Shown here one piece after another: positions 1 through 7,995 of a DNA stretch of 64,000 bases. How positions within the stretch are numbered: the stretch's first letter is position 1; each line of letters opens with the position of its first letter. This DNA comes from Chromobacterium sp. ATCC 53434 (GTDB taxonomy: Bacteria > Pseudomonadota > Gammaproteobacteria > Burkholderiales > Chromobacteriaceae): NCBI RefSeq assembly GCF_002848345.1, contig NZ_CP025429.1:62001-126000 (forward strand). Reading direction: 5' to 3'. The notes under the pieces are model-generated. The model saw only the letters and a program-made list of their open reading frames with translations. It did not search any database and was not told the origin of the DNA. The position numbers and the translations under genes are program-made.

Positions 1-1065
1 TACAACGGCTACCGGCAGAGTCTGGTCCTCCATGGTCAGGACCAGAGGGGCTGTCGTTGGCGTGCTTCTCTTTTTCATGTTGACATACCAGCAATAGTCA
101 GGGCGACCTTCTTTGATACTGACCGTTACAGACTCCCCTTTCATGTAACGATAGGCTACCCCCCCAGCAGCCTTCCCCTGAGGGGCAGCAGACGTGGTTA
201 TATTGCGACTCGATATTTCAATGCTCCCTTTATCGTATTTTTCATCGCCGCTCATTGGGTCAGACATGACCAGATCAAATTCATTCGACAGAGGAGCAGG
301 ATAACGGTAATGCGGGTTAGAAAAATACTCAAGATTGTGGGTCGTAGCATTCTGTTTAAAGGCCCCTTTTATATATTCTGCCCGAACCCCTCCAGGGAAG
401 ACAATCGTGTCGTGGCCCTTTTTTTGAATATCTTGTGGAGCCGTGGTATCTGGTAGGTGATGGAGGCTTCCGTTGTTTACGGTTTTATTTGCAGGGTCAA
501 AAATTATCAGACCCTGATTGATACCACCTGGAGCATCAATGATAAAACCAACGCCTCCTCCGGCAACACCATAACCTTTACCAAAAATATAATATGCATT
601 ATATCCTGTATTAACGAGTCCAGAATTATGATTGCTGATGCCACTGAATGCCAGTAGCTCCCCATCATACTTCCAGGGATAAATTCCCTCAACAAAGATA
701 TCGCTAACGTCTCTGCCCTTACCGGCACTGCCGCCACGGAACTGTGGCCTGCTGTCGGTTCGCCAGTAAATATTGGTTGTATTCAGTTTTCCGTCGTTAA
801 AGCGTCGCCCGTCTATCTCGCTCAGATCCGTGCAGGTGCTGAGCGTTGTGCTTAGCCAGTCTTTGTACCAGAACTGATTGACATAACTGCTGGCGGAAAC
901 ATGTCCCTGTTGTATCAGCCTGTTTAGCCAGGACGGCACAGTGCCTCTGGATGGCTGACACTCCACCGGATACTGTTCAGGCTTAAGGCTGTCTTCCGCT
1001 ACTGTTCCGCCAGCGACAAAACACAATGCGAAGCCACAGAGCATTTTTATACACTTACTTTTCAT
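1..1065 (-). CDS. Secreted ADP-ribosyltransferase-like toxin (pertussis/enterotoxin A type), 3' end outside window
   Basis: An open frame of 355 codons runs from an ATG at 1065 off the left edge without a stop. A GAGGTGA ribosome site lies just upstream of the ATG. Residues 1-23 form a signal peptide (basic start, hydrophobic core, TVA-ED cleavage). Residues 99-107 (IYWRTDSRP) match the YRxDSRP strand of pertussis toxin S1 and cholera-type A subunits, with R102 as the NAD-binding Arg. The following DIFVEG..PW segment also lines up. The STS motif appears as V151-N-T153. Before the conserved GG-[VI]-x3-[IY]-x-G segment near 225 the usual Q/E-x-E is H218-D-T220, so the catalytic Glu may be missing. 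An extra domain of about 75 residues precedes the core. Base composition is clearly AT-richer than the rest of the window. Family assignment is by motif recognition only. Confidence 0.62.
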   Translation of the reverse strand, partial: MKSKCIKMLCGFALCFVAGGTVAEDSLKPEQYPVECQPSRGTVPSWLNRLIQQGHVSASSYVNQFWYKDWLSTTLSTCTDLSEIDGRRFNDGKLNTTNIYWRTDSRPQFRGGSAGKGRDVSDIFVEGIYPWKYDGELLAFSGISNHNSGLVNTGYNAYYIFGKGYGVAGGGVGFIIDAPGGINQGLIIFDPANKTVNNGSLHHLPDTTAPQDIQKKGHDTIVFPGGVRAEYIKGAFKQNATTHNLEYFSNPHYRYPAPLSNEFDLVMSDPMSGDEKYDKGSIEISSRNITTSAAPQGKAAGGVAYRYMKGESVTVSIKEGRPDYCWYVNMKKRSTPTTAPLVLTMEDQTLPVAVV

Positions 1066-1718
1066 TTATCACCTCATCTCATGAATAAACTGAACATTCA
1101 AGCAGTGACCCCATTCCCAGGGCCCTCAGAGACAAAATTTTGGCGACTTCCCGCTTACAACCCCATATTGACCCTAGCCTATCAAGTCCGGCAGATGCAA
1201 GATGTTCGACAAGACGACGCTGGCGAGCTTGGTCTGTCCCACTCCCCATGGACAGAGGGTTAAGCGCTAAGCTCTGAGCGGCGGCGTTCGAACTCAACCG
1301 GGGTCAGATACCCCAGGGTCGAATGACGTCGTTGGTGATTGTAAAAACGGATGTAATCAAACACATCTGTACGCGCCTCCTCGTAGCTCCGGTAGTGGGT
1401 CAGATAAACACGTTCCGATTTCAGTGAACGGAAGAAGCTCTCCATCGCTGCATTATCCCAGCAGTTCCCGGCGCGGGAGTGGCTCGGTACTATCCCATGC
1501 CGTTTCAGCAACGCCTGGTAGTCAAAGGCACAGTACTGACTCCCGCGGTCCGAATGCAGAATTACCTCTCCTGAAGGCTGGCGACGCGCCACTGCCATCG
1601 TCAGGGCAGCATGCACCAGTTCTTGCTGCATTCGATGATGCATGGCCCAGCCCACTATCGCCCGGGAGTACAGGTCGAGTACCACCGCCAAGTACAGCCA
1701 CCCTTCACCGGTTCGGAT

Positions 1719-2955
1719 GGGCACCTCGAAAAACCCCGGGGTGCCCTCAGCTGGTAAAATTATACCGTCCAGACTCTTGCCGAGCTTGAGCCCGATGAAA
1801 CCACGCAACGCCATCAAGAAAGACCTGTTCGCCGCCGACCACCACCGGCAGAAGATCGACCACCTGGGCGACCCTCTGGTCGAGATCGAGAAGCACATCA
1901 ACTTTGCCGCCTTGGCGGCCGAGGTCGATCGGGTCGCGCCTCGGCCAGTCAGCCAGCAGGGCGGCCGCCCGCCGTTTCCGACCGAAACGATGGTGCGGAT
2001 TCTGGTCCTCAAGCGGCTGTACAACCTGTCCGATGAACAAATGGAGTATCAACTGCTCGACCGGATGAGTTATCAGCGTTTCTGTGGGCTGGGCCAGGCG
2101 GTCAACATCCCTGACCGCACCACGATTTGGACCTTCGAGAATCGGATCGGCGAAACCGGGGCCCGTGCACTGTTCGATGGCGTGTCAGCACAATTGCTCA
2201 AGCAAGGCTATATCGCGCGCGGCGGCCAAATCATCGACGCGACGTTGGTGCCAGCGCCGAAGCAGCACAACAGCAGCGACGAGAAGATGCTGCTCGATCA
2301 GGGCGCAACGCCGGCCGATTGGAAACCCGCGAAGCGGCGCCAGAAGGACCAGGATGCCAGCTGGACCAAAAAGCACGGCAAATCCTACTTTGGCTACAAA
2401 CTGTCGGTGAACGTCGACAACAAATACAAGCTGATCCGCAAGTTCAAAACTGATACGGCCAGTACGCATGACAGCCAGCATTTCGACAACGTCTTCGATA
2501 CCAGCAATACAAGCCGGGATGTTTACGCCGACCGAGGCTATCCGTCCGAGGCCCGTGGAGCGCAGCTTGCCCAAGACAGATTTCGGAATCGGATTCAGCG
2601 AAAGGGGCACGCCAACAAGCCGCTGTCCGAGTGCCAGCAGCAGCGCAACCACCGCATCGCCAAGGTTCGTGCCCGTGTCGAACACGTGTTCGCCATGATT
2701 GATCAGATGGGAGGCAAGTTGGTCCGCACAATTGGCCAACCGCGCGCGAACTTTGCGCTGACGATGATGGCGACCTGTTACAACCTAAAGCGCTTGGTGT
2801 TCCTCCGGAAAGCCGGAATCGTGGCCTTCTGACGCCCGAAATGGGCTGAATCGCTGCGTTGAGCGGTGATCCGTTGCAGAAAACGATCCGAATATGGCCG
2901 CAAGCGTCATGCTGTTGTTAGGCTTGCTGAAAAGCTTGGGTTATTCGAGATGCCC
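1719..2955 (+). mobile_element. IS5-family insertion sequence (1237 bp)
   Basis: The element sits inside IS3 orfB. The left end reads GGGCACCTCGAAAAACCCC and the right end, on the other strand, reads GGGCATCTCGAATAACCC. It is flanked by the 4-bp direct repeat GGAT (1715-1718 and 2956-2959), and removing one copy rejoins the interrupted frame exactly. It carries a single transposase gene on the plus strand. The sharp ends and intact gene point to a recent insertion. Confidence 0.9.
1795..2832 (+). CDS. IS5-family transposase
   Basis: A 345-residue DDE transposase. An N-terminal DUF772-type domain (residues about 40-125, with GRPPFPTETMVRILVLKRL) precedes the DDE_Tnp_1 catalytic core. The likely catalytic residues are D148 (IIDATLVPAP), D246 (ADRGYPSE) and E296 (VRARVEHVF). 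The frame is open upstream to 1642, but that stretch is the antisense of IS3 orfB and lies outside the left inverted repeat, so the ATG at 1795 inside the element is chosen. The gene appears intact and the element could be mobile. It encodes no other protein. Confidence 0.9.
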   Translation: MKPRNAIKKDLFAADHHRQKIDHLGDPLVEIEKHINFAALAAEVDRVAPRPVSQQGGRPPFPTETMVRILVLKRLYNLSDEQMEYQLLDRMSYQRFCGLGQAVNIPDRTTIWTFENRIGETGARALFDGVSAQLLKQGYIARGGQIIDATLVPAPKQHNSSDEKMLLDQGATPADWKPAKRRQKDQDASWTKKHGKSYFGYKLSVNVDNKYKLIRKFKTDTASTHDSQHFDNVFDTSNTSRDVYADRGYPSEARGAQLAQDRFRNRIQRKGHANKPLSECQQQRNHRIAKVRARVEHVFAMIDQMGGKLVRTIGQPRANFALTMMATCYNLKRLVFLRKAGIVAF

Positions 2956-3366
2956 GGATATAGGTCATGTCCGACACCCAGCGCTGATTGATGTCGCCGC
3001 CAGCAGCAAAGTGTCGCTGCAGCAAATTGGGCGCCACGGGTAGAAGGTGTTGACCACCGCTCGCGGGTCTCCAACGTTTACGCGCTCTAACCCTGATACC
3101 GTTTCGCCGCATCAAGTCCGCGATGCGATGTCGCCCGCAGACGAAGCCCTGTGCAAGAAGTTCGGCATGGATACGCCGATGGCCATAAATACCGTTGACC
3201 TCGGCATGCACCAGCCGGATTTCGCGCAGTAGTTGTCGGTTCGCCATCTCTCGCGCCGAAGGTGGGCGGTGTAGCCACGCATAGTAGCCACTGCGGGACA
3301 CACGAAACAGTTGGCACATCGGGGCTACCGGGTAGCGGCCCGACAGAGCGTGAATCGCGCGGAATT

Positions 3367-3660
3367 TCACTTCGTGGGTTGCGAGAAGATGGCAAGCGCC
3401 TTTTTTAGGACATCGCGCTCCATGGTAACGCGGGCCAGCTCATCCCGCAGTCGCTTGAGCTCGGCGGCTTCACCGGTCTGTTTGCCTCGGCCAGGGAAGG
3501 CATCTGGTCCGGCGTCTTGGAGCTGACGCTTCCACTTGCCCAGCAGCGACTCGGTAATGTCGAAGGCTTGGGCAACATGCCGTAACGGGGTGCCGGCAAG
3601 TACCTGCTCAACCGCTTCGCGCTTGAGGGCCTCCGGGAAAGTACGTCTGGTCTTGGTCAT
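3367..3660 (-). CDS. IS3 transposase orfA (HTH protein)
   Basis: A 97-residue protein starting MTKTRRTFPEALKREAVEQV, the standard HTH_Tnp_1 start of IS3 OrfA, followed by a leucine-zipper-like segment (LKRLRDELARVTMERDVLKKAL). It binds the IS ends and is the first half of the OrfAB transposase. An A6G slippery run at 3400-3406, about 34 bases before its stop, allows a -1 shift into orfB, which starts in the -1 frame at 3370. OrfA is intact even though orfB is broken. Confidence 0.87.
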   Translation of the reverse strand: MTKTRRTFPEALKREAVEQVLAGTPLRHVAQAFDITESLLGKWKRQLQDAGPDAFPGRGKQTGEAAELKRLRDELARVTMERDVLKKALAIFSQPTK

Positions 3661-3720
3661 GAACACTGCTCCTTGGTGGGGATTATCCACCTTAAGTTAG
3701 TGTCCACGGGGAATGGGACA

Positions 3721-4189
3721 GACCAAGTTGCTGATGCTGGCATCCGGACCGCAGTCGTGTCGCGAGCAGGCGCAAGCGGTATTCGACGCGATCAGCCGTC
3801 GCACCATCTGGGTGTCGGAGCAGCCGGGCGACGCCAGCCGGCTGAAGCTGGCTTTGAACAGCTGGGCGTTGGCCTTGACCCACGGCGCGGCGGAAAGTCT
3901 GGCGCTGGCGCGCGGCTTGGGCCTGGATCCGGCGCTGGTGCTGGACGCGGTGGCCGGCGGCCCGCTTGACAGTCTCTATTTGCAAGCCAAGGGCAAGGCG
4001 ATGCTGGCTGGCGATTACACGGTCAGCTTCACCGTGGACAACGCGGCTAAGGATGCGGAGCTGATCCTGGCGGCGGCGGCCGAGGCCGGGGTGGAGCTGG
4101 ATTGTGCGGCGGCGGGCCTGCGGCGCTTCCAGCGCGCGATGGACGCCGGCCACGGCGACAAGGACATGGCGGCGTCCTTCCTGGTCTGA
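3721..4189 (+). pseudogene. NAD-dependent beta-hydroxyacid dehydrogenase, 5' end lost to IS3
   Basis: About 155 codons remain of a 3-hydroxyisobutyrate / 6-phosphogluconate dehydrogenase-like enzyme (normally about 290 residues). The N-terminal Rossmann domain with its GxGxxG motif is missing. The retained part keeps the all-helical C-terminal dimerisation domain, including RLKLALNSWALALTHGAAES, the helix that carries the catalytic Lys in this family, and YLQAKGKAML. The IS3 right end lies immediately upstream, and the ATG at 3713 belongs to the IS. The fragment cannot bind NAD and is taken as non-functional. The missing half is not found in the window. Confidence 0.85.
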
Positions 4190-4612
4190 GTGTGAAAAGC
4201 CGCCGGGGCTGACGGCGCGGCGGCGACGCTCAGTTGTCTCCATCGTCGGCCTCTTCGTCCACATGATCGAGCCGGCTGGTGTCGCGCTGCTCGATCTTCT
4301 GCTTCAGCGGGTCCGCTTTGACCGCCGACTGCTGCAACCTGGCTGCCGAGCGACGGTTCCGGCAGGCCGTCGATGCGTACCGGATCCTCCTTGATCGCGG
4401 TGGAGGTCGGCTCGGTGATGTTTTGGGGGCGCCGACCTCTTTGTCCTTTCCCGCCGGACCAGCCCGGGCGGCGAAGGGGCCAGGCATGCGGTGTGCCGGC
4501 CCTGTTGGCATCCCGTCGCGCGGGCAGTTTTCCCCGCGGGGGACTTTCGTTCTGGTTGAAATAATTCAATTTCAACTGTTTCAATCATTTCGTTCAAGTG
4601 CTATGCTGTTGG
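4190..4612. other. Intergenic stretch with no confident gene
   Basis: Several short frames overlap here on both strands. One minus-strand frame (4511-4230) ends in a plausible hydrophilic acidic tail (KIEQRDTSRLDHVDEEADDGDN), but its upstream half looks like out-of-frame GC-rich sequence. A better-looking upstream stretch (ITEPTSTAIKEDPVRIDG) lies in a different frame. This could be a small gene with a frameshift, or nothing. No RNA gene or terminator is evident. Confidence 0.3.
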
Positions 4613-4738
4613 CCATCTGCTGTCGGCGCATGGTTTTGTCAAACGTCTCTTGCCGAGAGCGACACTGCGGCGAGCCGCTTTGGGCGCCCTGCATCCGGCA
4701 GAAAACGGCCGATGCCGCAAAAGATCGTGAACAGGCTC
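4613..4738 (+). repeat. Truncated right half of a MITE-like repeat
   Basis: About 125 bases closely match the right half of the complete repeat at 51901-52167. The shared stretch runs from CGGCGCATGG through TTTTGTCAAACGT and CCCTGCATCCGGCAGAA to the terminal inverted repeat AAAGATCGTGAACAGGCTC. It is followed by TAA (4739-4741). No left inverted repeat is present, so this copy is a remnant. Confidence 0.75.
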
Positions 4739-4741
4739 TAA

Positions 4742-4853
4742 GAGCCGCTAACAAAACCTCGCAGAGAACCTGAGCCAAGGCGCGCCGACGCAGGCAGTAC
4801 CAGTCGTACGACAAGGAGGCGCAACGCAGGATCAGGGGTTTTGTTAGCGGGTC
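4742..4853 (+). repeat. 112-bp MITE with TAA target duplication
   Basis: The ends are GAGCCGCTAACAAAACCTC and, on the opposite strand, GACCCGCTAACAAAACCCC, an imperfect inverted repeat. Direct TAA repeats flank it at 4739-4741 and 4854-4856. No open frame fits inside. The GAGCC-type ends with a TNA duplication resemble the IS1031 group of the IS5 family, whose transposase could mobilise it. The element sits directly against the remnant repeat on its left. Confidence 0.75.
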
Positions 4854-4880
4854 TAAGCGCCTGCAATCGTCGAGGTGACC

Positions 4881-5315
4881 ATGAGCATTTCCCAAGCCTC
4901 TCAGCAATCATCTGTCGGCCTTGTCGCCGGGCGCGCCTTGCTGGCGCTGTTGTTCCTGGTCGCCGGCCTGCTCAAGCTGGCCAATTTCGCCGGCGTCGCA
5001 GGCAGGCTGGCCGCGATGGGCCTGCCTTTCGCGTCGCTGTTCACCGTCGCGGCCATCTGTCTCGAGATAGGTTGCGGCAGCGCGCTGGCATACGGCTGGC
5101 GCGTGTCCTGGGCCGCGCGCCTGCTCGCCTTGTTCCTGATTCCCGCCACCGTGATGTTCCACGCCTTCTGGTCGGCGGAGTCTCCGGCCGAGTTCAGCAA
5201 TCAGCTGAATCATTTCCTGAAGAATCTCGCGCTGATCGGCGCCTTGTGGTTCGTCGCGTCGAGTTCCGCGGCGCAGGCGAGCCGTTCCGCCGACGCGGGG
5301 GTGCGGCCGATGTGA
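4881..5315 (+). CDS. DoxX family membrane protein
   Basis: A 144-residue protein with four hydrophobic segments at about 15-33, 48-68, 73-95 and 107-128, the normal size and layout for DoxX. Family marks are GRALLALLFLVAGLLKLANF near the start and AMGLPFASLF. The biochemical role of most DoxX proteins is undefined; some take part in quinone or thiol redox at the inner membrane. A GTG at 4875 is in frame, but the ATG at 4881 is better placed behind GAGG at 4872-4875. The gene begins just after the MITE, so that element may supply or separate its promoter. Confidence 0.82.
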   Translation: MSISQASQQSSVGLVAGRALLALLFLVAGLLKLANFAGVAGRLAAMGLPFASLFTVAAICLEIGCGSALAYGWRVSWAARLLALFLIPATVMFHAFWSAESPAEFSNQLNHFLKNLALIGALWFVASSSAAQASRSADAGVRPM

Positions 5316-5385
5316 AACGCGCGCTGCGGCGCCGGCTTCCGCGCGGTCTCCGCCGAGCGGTTCCGTTAGCTTTCAGGAGGGACGC

Positions 5386-5937
5386 ATGATGAAAGTCGAT
5401 CATATCCACCACGTGGCCTACCGATGCCGCGACGCCAGGGAGACCGTACTGTGGTACCGGCGGATGCTGAACATGGATTTCGTGCTGGCGGTGGCGGGGG
5501 ACGCGGTGCCGTCTACCGGAGAGAACGATCCGTACATCCATGTCTTTCTCGACGCCGGCGACGGCAATATGCTGGCCTTTTTCGAGTTGCCGGGCCGCCC
5601 GGCGAGCGCGCCGGATCAGCACACGCCAAATTGGGTCCAGCACATCGCTTTCAGGGTCCGGGACCGCGCCGAATTGATCGCGTGCAAGGCGCATCTGCAA
5701 AGCAACGGTGTCGATGTGCTCGGCGTGGTCGACCACCGGATGTTCCACTCGATCTACTTCTTCGATCCGAGCGGCCATCGAATTGAATTGACGTGCCCGG
5801 ATGCCAAGGAGGCGGAAATTCTCACGCGGCTGGATGCCGTCAAATGGGAAATGCTGGACGAGTGGTCCCGGACCCGGCGAGCGCCCGGCCATGCCGACTT
5901 CCTGTACCAGCGCGGCTTCGAGGACGCGATTGAATGA
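5386..5937 (+). CDS. VOC superfamily protein (glyoxalase/extradiol dioxygenase fold)
   Basis: A 183-residue protein with paired beta-alpha-beta-beta-beta modules. It starts VDHIHHVAYRCRDARETVLWY, and a second module begins at about residue 80 (WVQHIAFRVRDRAEL). Likely metal ligands are the first-strand His (HHVAY), the His of QHIAFRV and the Glu of GHRIELTC near the end, as in metal-dependent VOC enzymes. The substrate cannot be read from sequence. AGGAGG lies about 7 bases before the ATG. It is 70 bp downstream of the DoxX gene in the same direction, so they may be cotranscribed. Confidence 0.82.
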   Translation: MMKVDHIHHVAYRCRDARETVLWYRRMLNMDFVLAVAGDAVPSTGENDPYIHVFLDAGDGNMLAFFELPGRPASAPDQHTPNWVQHIAFRVRDRAELIACKAHLQSNGVDVLGVVDHRMFHSIYFFDPSGHRIELTCPDAKEAEILTRLDAVKWEMLDEWSRTRRAPGHADFLYQRGFEDAIE

Positions 5938-5959
5938 AGCGCGTCCGGCGCGGCGGAGC

Positions 5960-7606
5960 TTACGACGGCGCCAGCCTGTCGGCCGGCAATTCCCCGCGCT
6001 GCTCCAATAGCGGGTAGGCGGTGCCGGTCAGGTAGGAGTCTATCCGCTTGAGCACGCGCAGTGTCTCCAGATACAGATTGCTGCTTTCCAGATCGCCGGT
6101 ATGGCCGGCCCGGATCTGATTGAACTGGCGCTCGGCGGCGTTCATCTCCATTTCGCGCATGCCGGCCTTCTCTTTCAGCAGCTGATGCGCCGAGCTCGCG
6201 TCGCCGAACATCAGGATGGTGACCGCCAGGTGCAGATGGCCCAGCAGCCGGCCCAGCGCCTCGTCGATATCGGACAGCTCGTCTTCCGACAGCGTCAGCT
6301 GCTGCTTCAGCAACCGGTTGGCGCTGGCCATCAGATTGCGGTCCACCATTTCGCTGATATGCTGGAGCACGCTGGCGAAATGGAGGATTTCGCCGATCCG
6401 CTGCAGCTTTTCCTGATCGAGGGAGTAGGGGCTGAGCGCCGCCAGATAGCGCTGGACGGCGCCGTGCAGCTGGCTCAGCTGATGGTCCATCGCGCGCACC
6501 TGGCCCACCATATTGCGGTCCTCCTCGCGGAAGACGGCCTGGGAGTTGCGCAGCATCAGCGTCAGCATGTCGGCCATCCGCAGCACCTCGCGCGCCGCAT
6601 TGGTCAGCGCCAGCGTCGGCCTGCCCAGCATGGCCGGGTCCAGATACATCGGCCGGGACGGCTCGTCCTGCGCGGCGTGGGCCGGCAGCCATTTGACCAG
6701 CTGCCTGGACAGCGCCGGCAGCAGGCCGACGAACAGCGCCGACATCGCCAGATTGAACAGCAGGTGGAAATGCGCCGCCAGGCGGCCCGGGTCCGGATCG
6801 ACGCTGAGAATGGCGTGCTGGATGTCGCCGAGAAAGGGCAGCGCCAGCGCGCAGCCGGCCAGCCGGTTCAGCAGATTGCCTATCGGCATGCGCAGCTGGG
6901 CCGGGTCGTCGCGATTGCCCTCCAGCACCGGATTGAGCGCGCTGCCGAGATTGGCGCCGAGCACCATGGCGACGGTGATGGTCGGCGACAGCACGCCGGC
7001 GCCGGCCAGCGACATGATGAACAGCATCGACGCGACGCTGGAGTGGGCGGCCAGCGAGAACAGCGCCGCGATCAGCAGATTCAGCGCCGGATCGCTGGTG
7101 ATGCCTCCCAGCAGCGTTCTGAGCGTGCGCGAGGCCTCGATCGGCTGCACCGTCTCCAGTATCAGGTGCAGGGCCAGCAACATCAGGCCCAGGCCTATGC
7201 CCACCCGTCCCAGATCCCGGGTGCGGGTGCGCGCGCTGCGCCGGAAGGCGGTGACGCCGACCAGGATCAAGATCGGGAAGACCAGGGTGATGTTGAACGA
7301 CAGAGCCTGCACGATCAGCGTCGTGCCGACATTGGCGCCCAGCATGACGGCCAGCGACGGGGCCAGGTCGACGATGCCGCCGGCGGTGAAGGCGCTCAGC
7401 ATCAGCGCGGTGGCGGTGCTGCTTTGCAACAGGGTGGTAATGCCGAGGCCGGACAGAAATGCCCGCAGCGGATTGCGCAGGCTTCTGCCGAGAAACTGGC
7501 GCAGCTGGCTGCCGAATACGCGCAGGATTCCGGTATGCACCATGTGGATGCCCCACATCAGCAGGGCAACCTCGCCAAACAGATCGATGAGTATCTGCGT
7601 TGCCAT
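5960..7606 (-). CDS. Na+/phosphate cotransporter family protein with PhoU-like tail
   Basis: A 548-residue inner-membrane protein. The first ~310 residues hold two inverted Na_Pi_cotrans repeats with the hallmark QSSTATALM at residue 61 and a second HSSVASMLF segment, among eight or more membrane spans. The last ~200 residues are soluble and helical like PhoU (LRMADMLTLMLRNSQAVF; LGRLLGHLHLAVTILMFG). This YjbB/NptA-like layout is tied to phosphate movement across the inner membrane. The gene converges with the VOC gene, with 22 bp between stops. No pho box was recognised upstream. Confidence 0.85.
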   Translation of the reverse strand: MATQILIDLFGEVALLMWGIHMVHTGILRVFGSQLRQFLGRSLRNPLRAFLSGLGITTLLQSSTATALMLSAFTAGGIVDLAPSLAVMLGANVGTTLIVQALSFNITLVFPILILVGVTAFRRSARTRTRDLGRVGIGLGLMLLALHLILETVQPIEASRTLRTLLGGITSDPALNLLIAALFSLAAHSSVASMLFIMSLAGAGVLSPTITVAMVLGANLGSALNPVLEGNRDDPAQLRMPIGNLLNRLAGCALALPFLGDIQHAILSVDPDPGRLAAHFHLLFNLAMSALFVGLLPALSRQLVKWLPAHAAQDEPSRPMYLDPAMLGRPTLALTNAAREVLRMADMLTLMLRNSQAVFREEDRNMVGQVRAMDHQLSQLHGAVQRYLAALSPYSLDQEKLQRIGEILHFASVLQHISEMVDRNLMASANRLLKQQLTLSEDELSDIDEALGRLLGHLHLAVTILMFGDASSAHQLLKEKAGMREMEMNAAERQFNQIRAGHTGDLESSNLYLETLRVLKRIDSYLTGTAYPLLEQRGELPADRLAPS

Positions 7607-7929
7607 ATGGCTTGGCCTCTTTGTTTATCAAAGGCTCTCAGGTCGATGGGACCTGTGGCGGCGGTGGCGGATAATCGATGTCGATTCGGCGCTTGTCCGC
7701 CAAGGCAAAGATAATGGGCCCGGTGACCGATGTCGGGGGTGATCTCGCAAGCGGCCCTGTTCTTTGCGAGGGGGGCAAAATATTCGCCTCTGTTTTTGTA
7801 TCATAAGCTGAAAAGCGCAAACTTCCATAAGAGCGCTTGTCGCCGCAATTTGTGATTTCAAATCGGGGGGCTGCGCGAATATATTCGTCTCTCATCGGCT
7901 TGCGCCGGATAAAGTCCGCCGCATTCGGG
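7607..7929. other. Intergenic region holding the cotransporter promoter
   Basis: Between the start of the minus-strand cotransporter gene (7606) and the terminator near 7940. The stretch is AT-richer (around 7780-7890) and most likely carries that gene's promoter. Short frames here (7628-7895) show no family features and are not called. Confidence 0.45.
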
Positions 7930-7957
7930 AAAAAAGAAGGGGCCGTCGGCCCCTTCT
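7930..7957 (-). terminator. Rho-independent terminator of the VioB-like operon
   Basis: A GAAGGGGCC stem, GTC loop and GGCCCCTTC stem (7936-7956). On the minus strand the hairpin is followed by six T residues (the A run at 7930-7935). It lies about 40 bp after the stop of the ferritin-like gene. The plus strand has a shorter T run, so some bidirectional action is possible. Confidence 0.85.
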
Positions 7958-7995
7958 TTATATTGGCGCTATCGGTGTGGCCGAATCGGGCCGGA

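Larger units (their letters stand above)
1260..3370 (-). pseudogene. IS3 transposase orfB, split by IS5 insertion
   Basis: The gene reads leftward from 3370. Its first part (3370 to about 2956) encodes an HTH_21 region and the start of the integrase core up to WVSDMTYIR, carrying the first catalytic Asp. The frame then enters foreign IS5 sequence and stops at 2918. The rest of the core resumes at 1718 (RTGEGWLYLAVVLDLYS, second Asp) and runs to the stop at 1260, with the catalytic Glu in NAAMESFFRSLKSE. Joining 1718 to 2960 restores one continuous orfB. It is normally made as an OrfAB fusion by frameshift. The copy is inactive as it stands. Confidence 0.88.
1235..3720 (-). mobile_element. IS3-family insertion sequence, interrupted by an IS5-family element
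   Basis: The ends are inverted repeats: TGTCCCACTCCCCATGGACA from 1235, and on the other strand TGTCCCATTCCCCGTGGACA from 3720. The element carries overlapping orfA and orfB on the minus strand with an A6G slippery run at 3400-3406, the usual IS3 programmed -1 frameshift site. The inverted match continues 7 bases outward on both sides (CTTGGTC at 1228-1234, GACCAAG at 3721-3727). The true ends may therefore be 1228 and 3727, and no direct target repeat is evident. Without the inner insertion the element is about 1.25 kb, a normal IS3 size. It has destroyed the 5' part of the dehydrogenase gene to its right. Confidence 0.88.

Noticed and set aside
1642..1794. Upstream start for the IS5 transposase
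   Set aside because: This part of the frame lies outside the left inverted repeat or is antisense to IS3 orfB; the ATG at 1795 inside the element is consistent with family length.
4015..4597. Overlapping minus-strand frames in the intergenic stretch
   Set aside because: No frame keeps a consistent protein-like composition over its length and none shows a known motif; at best a frameshifted remnant.
6101..7714. 537-codon plus-strand frame
   Set aside because: It is the antisense of the Na/phosphate cotransporter gene, with a His/Gln/Arg-rich pattern and no family motif.
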